A stretch of 64,000 nucleotides of DNA from Aliirhizobium wenxiniae (GCF_014201355.1 NZ_JACHEG010000004.1:124001-188000), one strand, 5' to 3'. Shown: positions 36,489 through 45,804, numbered from the stretch's first letter. Translations and numbers: made by a program. The notes: generated by a model from the letters alone, not told the origin.

Positions 36489-37403
36489 TCACAGCACATC
36501 GCCGACGGCTCGTTTAAGTTCGGCGATGAAACCATGCAGCAGGCGCGAGCGCGGAATGCCTTTGCGGGTAATCATCACCGCCGGGATCTCGCAGGGCGGC
36601 TGAAAGGGAAGTTGCACCAGCCCTTCGGAAGGCTGGTAGGCGGCGCTATAGGGATCGACGATCGCGGCGCCAACCCCGGCACCGGCCAGAACCGCAGCGG
36701 TCGCGCAATAACGCACCTCGACGCGCGGTTCATAGGTCATGCCGTCGCGCTCGAAGGCATCTCGCAGCATCTGGCCCATGCGCGATTCGACCTCCAGGCC
36801 GATGAAACCGTACTCGGTCAGATCGTTGACCGCCACTTCCTGACGTACCGCGATTTCGTGTTCCTTTGGCACCAGAGCGACCATGTGGGTGCGCGCCAAA
36901 ACCTCGACATTGACCGACGGATGGCGCTCGAGCGCGATCGCCAGCCCGATATCGGCTGCGCCGCTCTGCACGGCATCAATCACATGTTCCAGACGGCGAA
37001 CGTCGTAAGCAACCGAGACATCCGGTCGGTCCTTCAGGAAACGGGCGAGAGCCATCGGCGCCACCGTATTGCCGAGCGGCGGCGTCGACATGATCCGCAA
37101 GCGGCCCGACGTGCCATGCCGGATCGAGCGGGCGCGGGCCGAGAAATTGCGCAGCATGCTGAAGACGGGACGGACTTCTTCGAACAGAAGCAGTGCTTCT
37201 TCGGTCGGCTCCAGCCGCCGATGCAGGCGTTCGAACAGGGTCACGCCAAGCTGGTTTTCGAGCTGGCGGATGCCGTTCGACACGGCAGGCTGGGAAATGC
37301 CCAGCTGTTCTGCGGCCTCGACGGTCGTCTCACAGCGCATCATCGCGCCGAAGATTTCGAGGAGACGCAACGAGATATCCGGCTTGTGCTCGATCTCGGT
37401 CAT
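36489..37403 (-). CDS. LysR family transcriptional regulator
   Basis: 304 residues from the ATG at 37403; the longer frame upstream lies inside the racemase gene. The HTH is EAAEQLGISQPAVSNGIRQLENQLG (about 30-54) and the effector domain follows to residue 300. It starts five bases after the racemase stop, so it is co-transcribed with the hydantoin genes, unlike the usual divergent LysR arrangement. It likely regulates the hydantoin and dat units. Confidence 0.88.
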   Translation of the reverse strand: MTEIEHKPDISLRLLEIFGAMMRCETTVEAAEQLGISQPAVSNGIRQLENQLGVTLFERLHRRLEPTEEALLLFEEVRPVFSMLRNFSARARSIRHGTSGRLRIMSTPPLGNTVAPMALARFLKDRPDVSVAYDVRRLEHVIDAVQSGAADIGLAIALERHPSVNVEVLARTHMVALVPKEHEIAVRQEVAVNDLTEYGFIGLEVESRMGQMLRDAFERDGMTYEPRVEVRYCATAAVLAGAGVGAAIVDPYSAAYQPSEGLVQLPFQPPCEIPAVMITRKGIPRSRLLHGFIAELKRAVGDVL

Positions 37404-37408
37404 GGCTG

Positions 37409-38080
37409 TCAGGTCAGAACTGCGCCGAGCGCCATGGCGACGGCCGCCTGGGTCGGGTCGATGACGCGGATCCCGAGTTCTTTTTCCAGCCTGCGGCGAT
37501 GGCCGGACATGCCTGCACAACCGAGCACGACGGCACCGGCGCCCATCTGCCGAAGTTTCGTGCCGGCCTTGAGCAATGCCGAATAGCTCTCCTCCCCATG
37601 GCCGCTTTCCGCGACGCTGATCGAACCTTCGAGTGCGACTTCACCGGAAAGCCTGCCATCGACGCCGAGGCGGCGAAGATTGCGTAAGTGACGCGGGATC
37701 GAGCCTTCGGCAACGGCGATGACGCCGAAGAGATCGGCAAGCGCCAGCGCACTCAACACCCCGGCATCCTGAATGCCGTAAACCGGTTTGGTGGTGATAG
37801 ACCGGGCGAGATCGAGACCGGGCTGTGAATAGCAGGCCAACACATAGGCCGAAGCATCCGAGCGGCTTTCGATCAGGTCTGCGGTGCGAAGCGAAGCCTC
37901 ATCGACATGGCGCTGGGTGACGACGCCGGGCGGGCCTTGCCTGATGGTGATGCATTCGATTACCGGACCGCCGGGAAACTGCATGCCGGCGACCGCTTCA
38001 CGAAGGCCTTCGGTGACGCTTTCGGAACTGTTCGGATTGATGACGAGGATCGGGCCGATCATGTTTTTGGGCGTGCTCAT
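37409..38080 (-). CDS. Hydantoin racemase (Asp/Glu racemase superfamily)
   Basis: 223 residues. It starts with GPILVINPNSSESVTEG, with catalytic cysteines in VLACYSQPG (first half) and VVLGCAGMSG (second half), the hydantoin-racemase pattern. It interconverts D- and L-5-substituted hydantoins so that the D-specific enzymes can consume both. The ATG overlaps the hydantoinase stop as ATGA. Unlike the racemase homologue at 5462-6163, both cysteines are present. Confidence 0.88.
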   Translation of the reverse strand: MSTPKNMIGPILVINPNSSESVTEGLREAVAGMQFPGGPVIECITIRQGPPGVVTQRHVDEASLRTADLIESRSDASAYVLACYSQPGLDLARSITTKPVYGIQDAGVLSALALADLFGVIAVAEGSIPRHLRNLRRLGVDGRLSGEVALEGSISVAESGHGEESYSALLKAGTKLRQMGAGAVVLGCAGMSGHRRRLEKELGIRVIDPTQAAVAMALGAVLT

Positions 38081-39537
38081 GGCGCGATCTCCACGCCAAA
38101 ATTCTGCGCCGGATCGAGTTCCTTGGCGCGGTAGCCGGGCTTGCCCGTGAGATCGACCGGGTTGCGGGCGATGAAGCGGCCGCGGCCGCGCTCGGCCTTC
38201 AACGCGCCGTTCTCGACTATGACATCGCCGCGGCTCATGGTCATAACCGGCCAGCCTTCGATTTCCATGCCCTCGAATGGCGTGTAATCCATATTGTCGT
38301 GCTGGTCGGCAAGCGTTGCCGTGTGGCGGGCTTCCGGGTCCCATATGGCAATATCGGCATCGTAACCGGGCGCGATCGTGCCCTTCTTTGCCACGCCGAA
38401 TGTCCTGGCCGCATTGGTGCTCGACAGCGCGACGAACTGTTGCAGAGTGATGCGGCCCTTGGCGACTCCCTCGGAGAACAGATAGGGCAGGCGCATGGCG
38501 ATGCCGGGCATGCCGTTGGCAATTTTGGGGTAAGGCGCATCCGTGCCATTGGCGAACTTGCCTGAGGCATCGAAACGATATGGCGCGTGGTCGGAAGACA
38601 CGCTTTCGAACGTGCCGGACTGCACATGCCGCCAAAGCGCGGCCTGCGTTGCCGCATCTCGCACCGGCGGCGAGCAGATGAATTTCGCACCTTCCATGCC
38701 CGGACGGTCGAGATCCTCACGGGTCAGCGCCAGATATTGCGGGCAGGTTTCGGCAAACAGTTTCGTGCCGGCAAGCTTTTCCCGCTGGACGATGGCGGCA
38801 CCGCCAGAAGTCGAGACATGGACGATGAAAAGTGCTGCATCGACGAGTTTCGCCAGCGACACGGCGCGATTGATAGCCTCTTCTTCGGCCAGTTCCGGGC
38901 GGCTGATGGCATGGTATTTCGGTGCGGTGAGGCCGGAAGCGGCCAGCCGCTTGTTCATCCATTTGACCATGTCGTTGTTTTCGGCATGGACCATGGTGAG
39001 CGCACCATGGGTTTTCGCCACCGTCAGAATGTCGAGCATGCCGCCATCGCCGATATTCATCAGGTCATAGGTCATGAACACCTTGAAGGAGGTGATGCCG
39101 CGGGCAAAGACGCCCGGCAGCTCTTCCAGAACGGCGGCGGACGGATCGGAAATGATCAGGTGGTAGGAATAGTCGAGCACCGATTGCGGGGCCGCGCGAC
39201 CGTCATAGGTCGAAATGACATCGGCGATCGACTGGCCGCGATGCTGTGCGGCAAACGGAATGAAGGAGGAATTGCCACCGAAAGCGGCGGAGACAGAGCC
39301 CGAATAATAGTCGTCGGCGGACATGAGGCCGCTGGAGCTTTCCTGGGCGATATGGGCATGCGCCTCGATGCCGCCCGGAACCACCAGCTTGCCGCCGGCA
39401 TCGATCCGGCGGGTGCCGCCCGCGATCTTCTCGCTGATGGCGGCGATACGGCCGTCGATGATGCCGATATCGGCATCGAAGACATCGGATGCGGTGGCGA
39501 TGCGGCCGCCATGGATGACGGTATCGAACTCTGTCAT
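38077..39537 (-). CDS. D-hydantoinase / dihydropyrimidinase
   Basis: 486 residues, cyclic amidohydrolase. The binuclear metal set is complete: H60-x-H62, carboxylated lysine K152 in SFKVFMTYDL, H184, H240 and D316 in SSDHAPY. It opens 5-substituted hydantoins, and possibly dihydropyrimidines, to N-carbamoyl amino acids. It lies directly after a D-carbamoylase gene and before a hydantoin racemase gene, which supports the hydantoin substrate. The ATG at 39537 is 11 bases after the carbamoylase stop. Confidence 0.93.
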   Translation of the reverse strand: MTEFDTVIHGGRIATASDVFDADIGIIDGRIAAISEKIAGGTRRIDAGGKLVVPGGIEAHAHIAQESSSGLMSADDYYSGSVSAAFGGNSSFIPFAAQHRGQSIADVISTYDGRAAPQSVLDYSYHLIISDPSAAVLEELPGVFARGITSFKVFMTYDLMNIGDGGMLDILTVAKTHGALTMVHAENNDMVKWMNKRLAASGLTAPKYHAISRPELAEEEAINRAVSLAKLVDAALFIVHVSTSGGAAIVQREKLAGTKLFAETCPQYLALTREDLDRPGMEGAKFICSPPVRDAATQAALWRHVQSGTFESVSSDHAPYRFDASGKFANGTDAPYPKIANGMPGIAMRLPYLFSEGVAKGRITLQQFVALSSTNAARTFGVAKKGTIAPGYDADIAIWDPEARHTATLADQHDNMDYTPFEGMEIEGWPVMTMSRGDVIVENGALKAERGRGRFIARNPVDLTGKPGYRAKELDPAQNFGVEIAP

Positions 39538-39548
39538 TGCGCTGTTCC

Positions 39549-40475
39549 TTAAACTTCGACGATGACGCCGGTCTGGCTCGTGATGCGGCCATAGTGTTCG
39601 ATACGACGATGGCGTTCGAAATCAAAGATCGTCTTCTTGCCGAAGTCGCATTTGGCAAAATCGCATTCGGCGATGATCAACTCGTCTTCCTCCGTTACGG
39701 CCCTTGCCAAGATGAAGCCGTCCGGATCGACGATGATCGAGCCGCCCATCAGCGGATGACCGTCCTCGACGCCCGCCTTGGCGATACCGGCGACATAGGT
39801 GGCGTTCTGGTATGCGCCGGCCTGCAGCGAAAGTTCCGAATGGAACAGACGCTTTTCCAGTCCCTCGGCGCTCATTTGTGCGTTCACCGAAGGCGTGTTG
39901 TAGCCGATCGTCACCAGCTCTACGCCCTGCAGGCCGAGGCAACGGAAGGTTTCGGGCCAGCGGCGGTCGTTGCAGATCGCCATGCCCATGATGACGCCCT
40001 CGTTGCGCCAGACGTTGAAGCCCAGATCGCCGGGTTCGAAATAGCGCTTTTCGAGATGCTGGAAGGCGCGCTCGGTATCGTATTCCGAATGGCCGGGAAG
40101 ATGGATCTTGCGATATTTGCCGACGATGTTTGCCTGACGGTCGGTGATGATCGAGGTGTTGTAATAGTGGCCGTCAGGCGTCTTTTCGGCATAACCGAAG
40201 GTGATCGCGATACTAAGCTCGCGGGCGCGATCAAACAGCGGCTGGGTGGCCGCGTTCGGCATTTCGGTCTCGAACCAGAAATCGATCTCGGCCTGGTCTT
40301 CCATATACCAGCGGGGAAAGAAGGTGGTCAGCGCCAGTTCCGGGTAGACGACCAGATCGGCACCCTTGGAGGCTGCCTCGTCGAGCAGCGCGATCATGCG
40401 CTTGATCACGCTTTCGCGGCTGTCGGCCTTCTGGATGGCGCCGAGCTGGGCACCTGCAATCTTCATGACGGTCAT
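39549..40475 (-). CDS. N-carbamoyl-D-amino acid hydrolase
   Basis: 308 residues, nitrilase superfamily, close in length and motifs to the Agrobacterium D-carbamoylase (304 residues). The Glu-Lys-Cys triad is E46 (YPELALTTFFPRW), K123 (GKYRKIHLPG) and C168 (AICNDRRWPET). HLEKRYFEPGDLGF is shared with that enzyme. It releases a D-amino acid, CO2 and ammonia. The start at 40475 has AAGGAA upstream; the frame before it lies within the permease gene. Confidence 0.93.
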   Translation of the reverse strand: MTVMKIAGAQLGAIQKADSRESVIKRMIALLDEAASKGADLVVYPELALTTFFPRWYMEDQAEIDFWFETEMPNAATQPLFDRARELSIAITFGYAEKTPDGHYYNTSIITDRQANIVGKYRKIHLPGHSEYDTERAFQHLEKRYFEPGDLGFNVWRNEGVIMGMAICNDRRWPETFRCLGLQGVELVTIGYNTPSVNAQMSAEGLEKRLFHSELSLQAGAYQNATYVAGIAKAGVEDGHPLMGGSIIVDPDGFILARAVTEEDELIIAECDFAKCDFGKKTIFDFERHRRIEHYGRITSQTGVIVEV

Positions 40476-40495
40476 CGGGGTTCCTTTCGAAGCGA

Positions 40496-41161
40496 TCAGG
40501 CGGCCAGACGCCGCTGGAAATGGCTGACGAGGCGTACCAGCGGCCACAGCAGCACGAGATAAAAGAGAGCGGCCAGCACCAGCGGCGAGGCATTGTACGT
40601 AACCGACCGGGCCATGCCGGCATTGTAGAGAAGTTCGGACAAAGAGATGACCGAGGCAAGCGACGTGAGCTTGACCACTTCCACCGTGTTCGACAGCAGG
40701 TCCGGCAGGACGTTGCGTACCGCCTGCGGTAGTACGACGTAGATCAGCGTCTGTGCGGGGCTGAGACCCGTCGACTGCGCCGCTTCCCACTGGCCTTTCG
40801 CGACCGAGATGAGGCCGGCGCGATAGACCTCCGCGTAATAGGAGGAGTTGTTGAGCAGGAAGGCGATGACGACGGCGGCAAAGGGCGAGATGTTGATGCC
40901 GGCAAAGGGCAGGCCGGCATAGATGAAGATCAGCAGAACCAGCGGCGGCAGAGCGCGAAAGAGATCGGTATAGGCGATCGAAAGCCATCGCAGCCAGCGG
41001 CGCTCGCTCATGTTGCCGAGTGCCACGAACAGGCCGCCGATCAGGCCGAGCAGGATGACGGCGCTGCAGAGCTGCAACGTCATCCACAGGCCGGTGATGA
41101 GCAGCGGCAGCGATTTGCGCATGATCTCGATATTGAAGAACTGGTCGATGAAGATATCCAT
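40496..41161 (-). CDS. Amino-acid type ABC transporter permease (HisM/GlnP family)
   Basis: 221 residues from the ATG at 41161. It has five membrane segments, with LLITGLWMTLQL in the first and the EAA loop EAAQSTGLSPAQTLIYVVLPQAVR. It is a polar amino acid family (family 3) permease. It is the second permease of the heterodimer, ten bases after the first, and is followed after 20 bases by the carbamoylase gene. The likely cargo is a hydantoin, N-carbamoyl amino acid or D-amino acid. Confidence 0.9.
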   Translation of the reverse strand: MDIFIDQFFNIEIMRKSLPLLITGLWMTLQLCSAVILLGLIGGLFVALGNMSERRWLRWLSIAYTDLFRALPPLVLLIFIYAGLPFAGINISPFAAVVIAFLLNNSSYYAEVYRAGLISVAKGQWEAAQSTGLSPAQTLIYVVLPQAVRNVLPDLLSNTVEVVKLTSLASVISLSELLYNAGMARSVTYNASPLVLAALFYLVLLWPLVRLVSHFQRRLAA

Positions 41162-41171
41162 GTCCGGCCTC

Positions 41172-41846
41172 CTACCGCTTCTTCCAGGCGGTGCGGCTTT
41201 CCAGCCAGCGGGCAACGATCACCATCGGCAGGAAGATCACCAGATAGGCGACGACCGACATGGTGAGCGGCGTGGCGCTGCCGGAAAAACTCTGCGCCGT
41301 CGTGGCGCTAGACAGGATTTCAGAGACGCCGATGGCAGAACCGAGCGCCGTCATCTTGGTGATCGCAAGGACGCGGTTGACGAGCGGCGGGATGGCGAGC
41401 CGCACCGCCTGGGGCAGGGCGACATAGGCGAGTGTGCGGGTGAAGCCGAGACCCGTGGCGATGCCAGCCTCCCACTGGCCCTTTTCGACCGACGAGAAAC
41501 CGGCCCAGAAAATCTCCTCGGCAAAGGCGGCAAGCGTCGCCGCCAGCACGATGAACAGCACCATCGGCCCGGACAGCTGGATGCCGATCGACGGAAAGCC
41601 GAAATAAAGAATGAGGATGACGACCAGCGGCGGCAGGGCGCGAAAGATGTCGGCATAACAGATGATGAAGAAGTTCAACGTCTTGATGCGATAGCTGCGC
41701 AGGCAGGCAAGCAACAAGCCGCCCGCAATGCCGGCGATGATGACGGCGGCGGCGATCTGGAGCGTCACCCAGATGCCGGCGATGATATCCGGCGTATATT
41801 GCGCCATCACCACCGGGTTGAAGAAGGTTTGGAGAAACCGGTCCAT
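41172..41846 (-). CDS. Amino-acid type ABC transporter permease (HisQ/GlnP family)
   Basis: 224 residues, five membrane segments. Signatures are GIWVTLQIAAAVIIAGIAGG and the EAA loop EAGIATGLGFTRTLAYVALPQAVR. It forms the pore with the permease encoded next. It starts five bases after the ATPase stop. Like its partner it is of the family that imports amino acids and opines. Confidence 0.9.
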   Translation of the reverse strand: MDRFLQTFFNPVVMAQYTPDIIAGIWVTLQIAAAVIIAGIAGGLLLACLRSYRIKTLNFFIICYADIFRALPPLVVILILYFGFPSIGIQLSGPMVLFIVLAATLAAFAEEIFWAGFSSVEKGQWEAGIATGLGFTRTLAYVALPQAVRLAIPPLVNRVLAITKMTALGSAIGVSEILSSATTAQSFSGSATPLTMSVVAYLVIFLPMVIVARWLESRTAWKKR

Positions 41847-41851
41847 GGCGG

Positions 41852-42595
41852 TTATCCGGAAACGCGCGAGAGGAAGGCACGGGTGCGCTCAGCCTTCGGC
41901 GCGCCAAAAATCTCGTCCGGCGTGCCCTGTTCGACCACGACACCGCCATCCATGAAGACAACCCGGTCGGCCGTCTCGCGGGCAAAACCCATTTCGTGGC
42001 TGACGACGACCATCGTCATGCCTTTGGATTTAAGGTCCTTCATAACTTTCAGCACGGAGCCGACGAGTTCGGGATCGAGCGCAGACGTCGGCTCGTCGAA
42101 CAGCATGACCTTCGGATCGAGTGCGAGCGAGCGGGCAATCGCGACGCGCTGCTGCTGGCCGCCGGAGAGTTCGCCCGGATAGGCATCCGCCTTGTGCTCC
42201 ATGCCGACCTGTTCGAGCATGTCCATGGCGCGCGCATCGGCTTCCACTTTCGACCGTTTCAGCGCCTTGCGTTGGGCGAGCGTGACATTCTTCAGCACGC
42301 TCATATGTGGGTAGAGGTGAAAGCCCTGGAAGACCATGCCGATCTGCAGCCGCATGCGGTCGAGATCGCGGCGGGTGCCGGCCATGATGTTGCGGCCATC
42401 TACAATGATGTCGCCGGATGTCGGCTCCTCAAGCCGGTTGCAGCAGCGCAGCATCGTGCTCTTGCCGGAACCGGACGGGCCGATGACGAAGACGAGTTCG
42501 CCTTCCGCAACTTTCAGATCGATCTTCTTCAGAATGGTGTTGGTACCGAAGCGCTTTTCCAGCGAGACGATTTCCAGCATGGGGCGATTGGCCAT
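41852..42595 (-). CDS. Amino-acid type ABC transporter ATPase (GlnQ/HisP family)
   Basis: 247 residues. Walker A is GPSGSGKST, the Q-loop [15 protein letters not shown], the signature ELSGGQQQR, Walker [15 protein letters not shown], and the H-loop [10 protein letters not shown]. The Q-loop has Gly after FQ where Gln, Ser or His is common in this family, a minor oddity. It powers the importer of the hydantoin operon. It is separated from the binding-protein gene by a terminator-like hairpin. Confidence 0.92.
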   Translation of the reverse strand: MANRPMLEIVSLEKRFGTNTILKKIDLKVAEGELVFVIGPSGSGKSTMLRCCNRLEEPTSGDIIVDGRNIMAGTRRDLDRMRLQIGMVFQGFHLYPHMSVLKNVTLAQRKALKRSKVEADARAMDMLEQVGMEHKADAYPGELSGGQQQRVAIARSLALDPKVMLFDEPTSALDPELVGSVLKVMKDLKSKGMTMVVVSHEMGFARETADRVVFMDGGVVVEQGTPDEIFGAPKAERTRAFLSRVSG

Positions 42596-42705
42596 TCAGG
42601 CTACTCCGGCAGGCACGGTGTCAGGCGGGATGGCCGATCCGACCGGCGGATCAGCGGCGTTTCCGCCCGGATACGACCTGCAGCAGCAGGTCGCATCGCG
42701 GTCTG

Positions 42706-42746
42706 AAAAAGAGTGGACAGGCGAGTGGGAGGCCCCGCCCGTCCAC
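42706..42746 (-). terminator. Intrinsic terminator/attenuator after the binding-protein gene
   Basis: On the minus strand an eleven-pair stem with one mismatch (42746-42736 with 42723-42713) is followed by TCTTTTT (42712-42706). It lies 10 bases after the binding-protein stop and should reduce expression of the downstream ATPase, permease and enzyme genes relative to the receptor. Confidence 0.72.
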
Positions 42747-42756
42747 GATGCTGGGA

Positions 42757-43608
42757 TTACTTCAGGTTCTCGCAGGAGGCCTGATGGTCGTCATCCTTGT
42801 AGCCGTCGAAGCCCGGTGTACCGAAACCCTTGGTCGGGGTGACGATGGTCGTGCCGGCAACCGGCGTGACGCCGAACCATTTTTCGGAAAGCTTTGCCAT
42901 GGAGCCGTCCAGCTTCAGGCATTCGATTGCCCGATCCACCAGATCGCGATTTGCCTCATCGCCCTTGCGGAACGAAAGCGCCCATACGAGACCTGTCACG
43001 TATTCATAGGATAGCTTCAAACGCGGGTTCTGCTTGACCGACCATGCGGCCACGGTGTTGCCGGCAAGATTGGCATCCGCGCGGCCTGCCATCACTGCTG
43101 CGACGGCATCCGTATTGGTGCCGTAACTCTCGACCTTCCAGCCGAATTCCTTTTCCTTCTCGCGCAGGAAGCTGTCATAGGCCGAGCCCTTGTTGACGGC
43201 GATCGTCTTGCCCTTGAAGTCTTCGAGCGTCTTGTATTCCGGCGCGTTGGCCGGGACGACGAAGGCGAAATTCGTATCCATGAAGCCTTCGGTGAAAAGA
43301 AGGTTCGCGGCACGCTCCTTGTTGACGGTTACCGGTGCGACGAGGAAATCATAGGTGCCGGCCTGAAGTGCCGGGATGAGACCGGAAAACTGCGCGCCGG
43401 TCAGATCGACCTTCTTGCCGAGACGTTCGCCGATCAGATCTGCCATGTCGACATTGAAACCCTCGATCTTGCCGTCGAGGGTAGGCATGGCATGTGGTGC
43501 AAAGGTCGCGTCGATCGCGGTCTTGATCGGATCGCCGAGTGCGAAAGCTGAACTGCAGGCAAAAAGTGTCGATAAGCCGACGATGCCGGCCTTTATAAAG
43601 GATTTCAT
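42757..43608 (-). CDS. ABC transporter substrate-binding protein (family 3)
   Basis: 283 residues. A signal peptide of about 23 residues ends in SSAFA. The mature protein has GFNVDMADLIGERLG, FSGLIPALQAGTYDF and YDSFLREKEKE, the family-3 receptor pattern. It is the first gene of the hydantoin/D-amino-acid operon. Hydantoins are usually imported by NCS1-type permeases, so an ABC receptor of this type may instead take N-carbamoyl or free D-amino acids. Confidence 0.9.
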   Translation of the reverse strand: MKSFIKAGIVGLSTLFACSSAFALGDPIKTAIDATFAPHAMPTLDGKIEGFNVDMADLIGERLGKKVDLTGAQFSGLIPALQAGTYDFLVAPVTVNKERAANLLFTEGFMDTNFAFVVPANAPEYKTLEDFKGKTIAVNKGSAYDSFLREKEKEFGWKVESYGTNTDAVAAVMAGRADANLAGNTVAAWSVKQNPRLKLSYEYVTGLVWALSFRKGDEANRDLVDRAIECLKLDGSMAKLSEKWFGVTPVAGTTIVTPTKGFGTPGFDGYKDDDHQASCENLK

Positions 43609-43843
43609 CGATGTTCTCCTACTGGTGGTCCAGGCCTTTAGCGACCCTTGTTGCCGTCATAGTTCCATCGAAAATTCCGCACTGCAATATAATTTATTAT
43701 TATAATCGAACTAGAATTATACGAATTCCAAATACGAAGATGCGACTTCTTTTTGAACCCGCTTTCGGAGAACCGGGCCGGTTCGAAGCTTGCCTTAAGC
43801 GTTGGTTACGTTAGATGGAAGCCGTAACCGAGGGAGCATTGAT
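43609..43843. promoter_or_regulatory. Divergent upstream region of the hydantoin operon
   Basis: 235 bases without a gene. The 43680-43735 part is very AT-rich, with repeated TATAAT-like words on the minus strand, and is the probable promoter of the hydantoin operon. No clear operator dyad was found. Confidence 0.4.
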
Positions 43844-44065
43844 ATGGACGACACGATCGAGATCGGCAATCGCGGAGACTTCGGTCTCTGGGCGATAGAG
43901 GTTGCAAAGCAGTTGGTCGCCGATCAGGGCTTCGAGCTTGCGCGTGCCGCCCGTGATGGAAATGATGACGACGTTCGTGCTGCGGGAAATGCACTTGGTC
44001 AGGCGATTACCAATGCGCTGATGGAAGTCTACGACGGTCTGACGGAAGGCATTGACGAAGAGTGA
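43844..44065 (+). CDS. Small acidic hypothetical protein (73 residues)
   Basis: The ATG at 43844 has GGGAG seven bases upstream. The product is short, acidic and probably helical (GLWAIEVAKQLVADQGFELARAA), with no cysteine, signal peptide or membrane segment. I do not recognise the family. Its composition recalls small rhizobial orphan proteins such as DUF982, but the conserved W-P motifs of DUF982 are absent. It stands alone on the plus strand between two minus-strand operons. Confidence 0.6.
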   Translation: MDDTIEIGNRGDFGLWAIEVAKQLVADQGFELARAARDGNDDDVRAAGNALGQAITNALMEVYDGLTEGIDEE

Positions 44066-44149
44066 CCTGAGGAGGACCTTATCTTTTTGTCAGACAGGCA
44101 AAGAATGTAAGGCAGGCGGCTTGCTGCCTCACGTCGCGGTACGGGTCGT

Positions 44150-44905
44150 TCACCTCACCCACTGCATGCCGTCGATCTGGATGTCCTGGCCGGTTATGAA
44201 ATTCGGTTCAGCGGTTGCCAGAAACGTCACCACACTCGCGACATCCTGAGGCGTTCCTACACGTCCTAGCGATATGCCGGCAGAAAGGCTCGCCTCCCGC
44301 GCATCGATCATGGCGTTCGATCGTTCGGTCTTGATCACACCGGGGCAGACGGCATTGACGACGATTTCCGGAGCAAGTTCCTTGGCGAGTGCCTTTGTCA
44401 TGCCGATGATGCCTGCCTTAGCGGCGGTGTAGGAAAATTTGCTGACGGCGCTGGTGACGCCGCCGGTATGGGCGTTCATCGACGACATGTTGATGATCCG
44501 CCCACCGCCATTCCGGCGCATCACCGGAACTGTCGGTTGAATATAGTTGAATGCACCCTTGAGATTGATGGCGATCGTGGTGTCAAACTCTTGTTCGGAG
44601 ATCTCCTCGATCCCTTTTGACATCGAACGGCCCGCATTATTGAACAGGATGTCGATGCGGCCCCATTGCCGGTCGACCTCCGCAACAATTTCGGCAGCGC
44701 GGGCATGATTGCTGACATCCGCGATGAATGTCAGTGCCTGGCGTCCGAGCTCGCTGATTTCAACGGCAGTGCGCGCAAGGTCCTCTTCGATCAGGTCGAC
44801 GATCACGATATCGAAGCCATGGCGGGCGAGATCGAGGGCGCAGCCTCGGCCGATGCCGCGACCGCCGCCGGTGACGATCGCAACCTTCCTCTGTCCATCA
44901 GACAC
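44150..44905 (-). CDS. SDR family oxidoreductase
   Basis: 251 residues, classical SDR. The nucleotide motif TGGGRGIG starts at residue 12, NNAG follows near 90, and the catalytic Y-x3-K pair is in FSYTAAKAGI. D37 after the second strand (VIVDLIEED) suggests NAD preference. The start overlaps the stop of the deacetylase-like gene by eight bases, so it ends the peptide ABC operon. Its substrate is unknown; FabG-like labels should be treated as generic. Confidence 0.85.
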   Translation of the reverse strand: MSDGQRKVAIVTGGGRGIGRGCALDLARHGFDIVIVDLIEEDLARTAVEISELGRQALTFIADVSNHARAAEIVAEVDRQWGRIDILFNNAGRSMSKGIEEISEQEFDTTIAINLKGAFNYIQPTVPVMRRNGGGRIINMSSMNAHTGGVTSAVSKFSYTAAKAGIIGMTKALAKELAPEIVVNAVCPGVIKTERSNAMIDAREASLSAGISLGRVGTPQDVASVVTFLATAEPNFITGQDIQIDGMQWVR

Positions 44906-45782
44906 CGGAATCCTCCTTCACAAAACGAGCGATATCCGCATGGGTGGCGAACCAGACATCGTCATGAGCCTTGATATGCCGGATCAGTTCTTCGAGAATG
45001 AAGATGCGTGAGCGGTAGCCCGTGACATGCGGATGCATGGTTAGCAGAAACAGCCCGCCTTCCTGATAGGCGCGGTCGAATTCGCGCTTGAAGATGTCGA
45101 GAACGGCGGTCGGTGGCGTGTAGGGCCTGAGCGCTGTGAAACGGTTCATGTTGAAATAGACCGCGTCGTCACGGATCCATTCGACCGGCAATTCGACCAT
45201 GCCCGTCGCTTCGCCCTCTTCGACGAGCTCATAGGGATCATCGTCGGCCATTAGCGAGGAATCGTAGATCAGCCCGAGTTCGCGCTCGATCTCAAGCGTC
45301 ACTGAGGAAAAATCCCAGGACGGCGTGCGCATGCCGACAGGGCGGATGCCCGTGATTTTCTCCAGCGTATCGGCGGCGCGGAAATGCAGTTCGCGTTCCT
45401 TATCTGCCGGCACCTTGGTGTTCACCTCATGGATCCAGCCATGCAGGCCGATTTCATGGCCTTCAGCGATCACGCGCCGTTGCTCGTCCGGATAGAGCAG
45501 GGCGGTGACGGCCGGTACGAAGAAGGTCGCCGGAACCGAGGCGGCGGAAAGCGTTTCGAGAATACGCGGCACGCCCTTGCGATTGCCATACTGGCCTTGC
45601 GACATGCGGCCGATGGATTCGCCGCCGTCGCGCAACTCATTGGTCTCGTGGTCGCTGTCAAAGGAAAGCGCCACGGCGCAGCGCGCGCCGCCCTTCCAGG
45701 CCTTCGGTTTCAGTGATCGTCCAGCACGAACTTTCTCGACCTTGCCGCGCCAGATCTGTTCATCCCATTCCCAAGGTTCCAT
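44898..45782 (-). CDS. Polysaccharide deacetylase family protein, possible cyclic imidase
   Basis: 294 residues from the ATG at 45782. The NodB-type domain has D42 and D44 in ALSFDSDHE, H114-x3-H118 in GLHGWIHE, and RTPSWDFS. It belongs to the HpPgdA-like branch, which includes the roughly 293-residue cyclic imide hydrolase of Pseudomonas putida. Members lack a signal peptide, as here, so a cytoplasmic small-molecule substrate is more likely than a polysaccharide. It follows the ATPase gene by 22 bases in an operon with a creatininase-family hydrolase. The substrate is inferred. Confidence 0.82.
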   Translation of the reverse strand: MEPWEWDEQIWRGKVEKVRAGRSLKPKAWKGGARCAVALSFDSDHETNELRDGGESIGRMSQGQYGNRKGVPRILETLSAASVPATFFVPAVTALLYPDEQRRVIAEGHEIGLHGWIHEVNTKVPADKERELHFRAADTLEKITGIRPVGMRTPSWDFSSVTLEIERELGLIYDSSLMADDDPYELVEEGEATGMVELPVEWIRDDAVYFNMNRFTALRPYTPPTAVLDIFKREFDRAYQEGGLFLLTMHPHVTGYRSRIFILEELIRHIKAHDDVWFATHADIARFVKEDSGV

Positions 45783-45804
45783 CTGTCCTGTTCTCCCATG
45801 ATGA

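Noticed and set aside
44898..45782. Peptidoglycan or chitin deacetylase role
   Set aside because: No signal peptide or membrane anchor, and the operon encodes small-molecule transport and amide hydrolysis; the HpPgdA-like branch also contains imidases.
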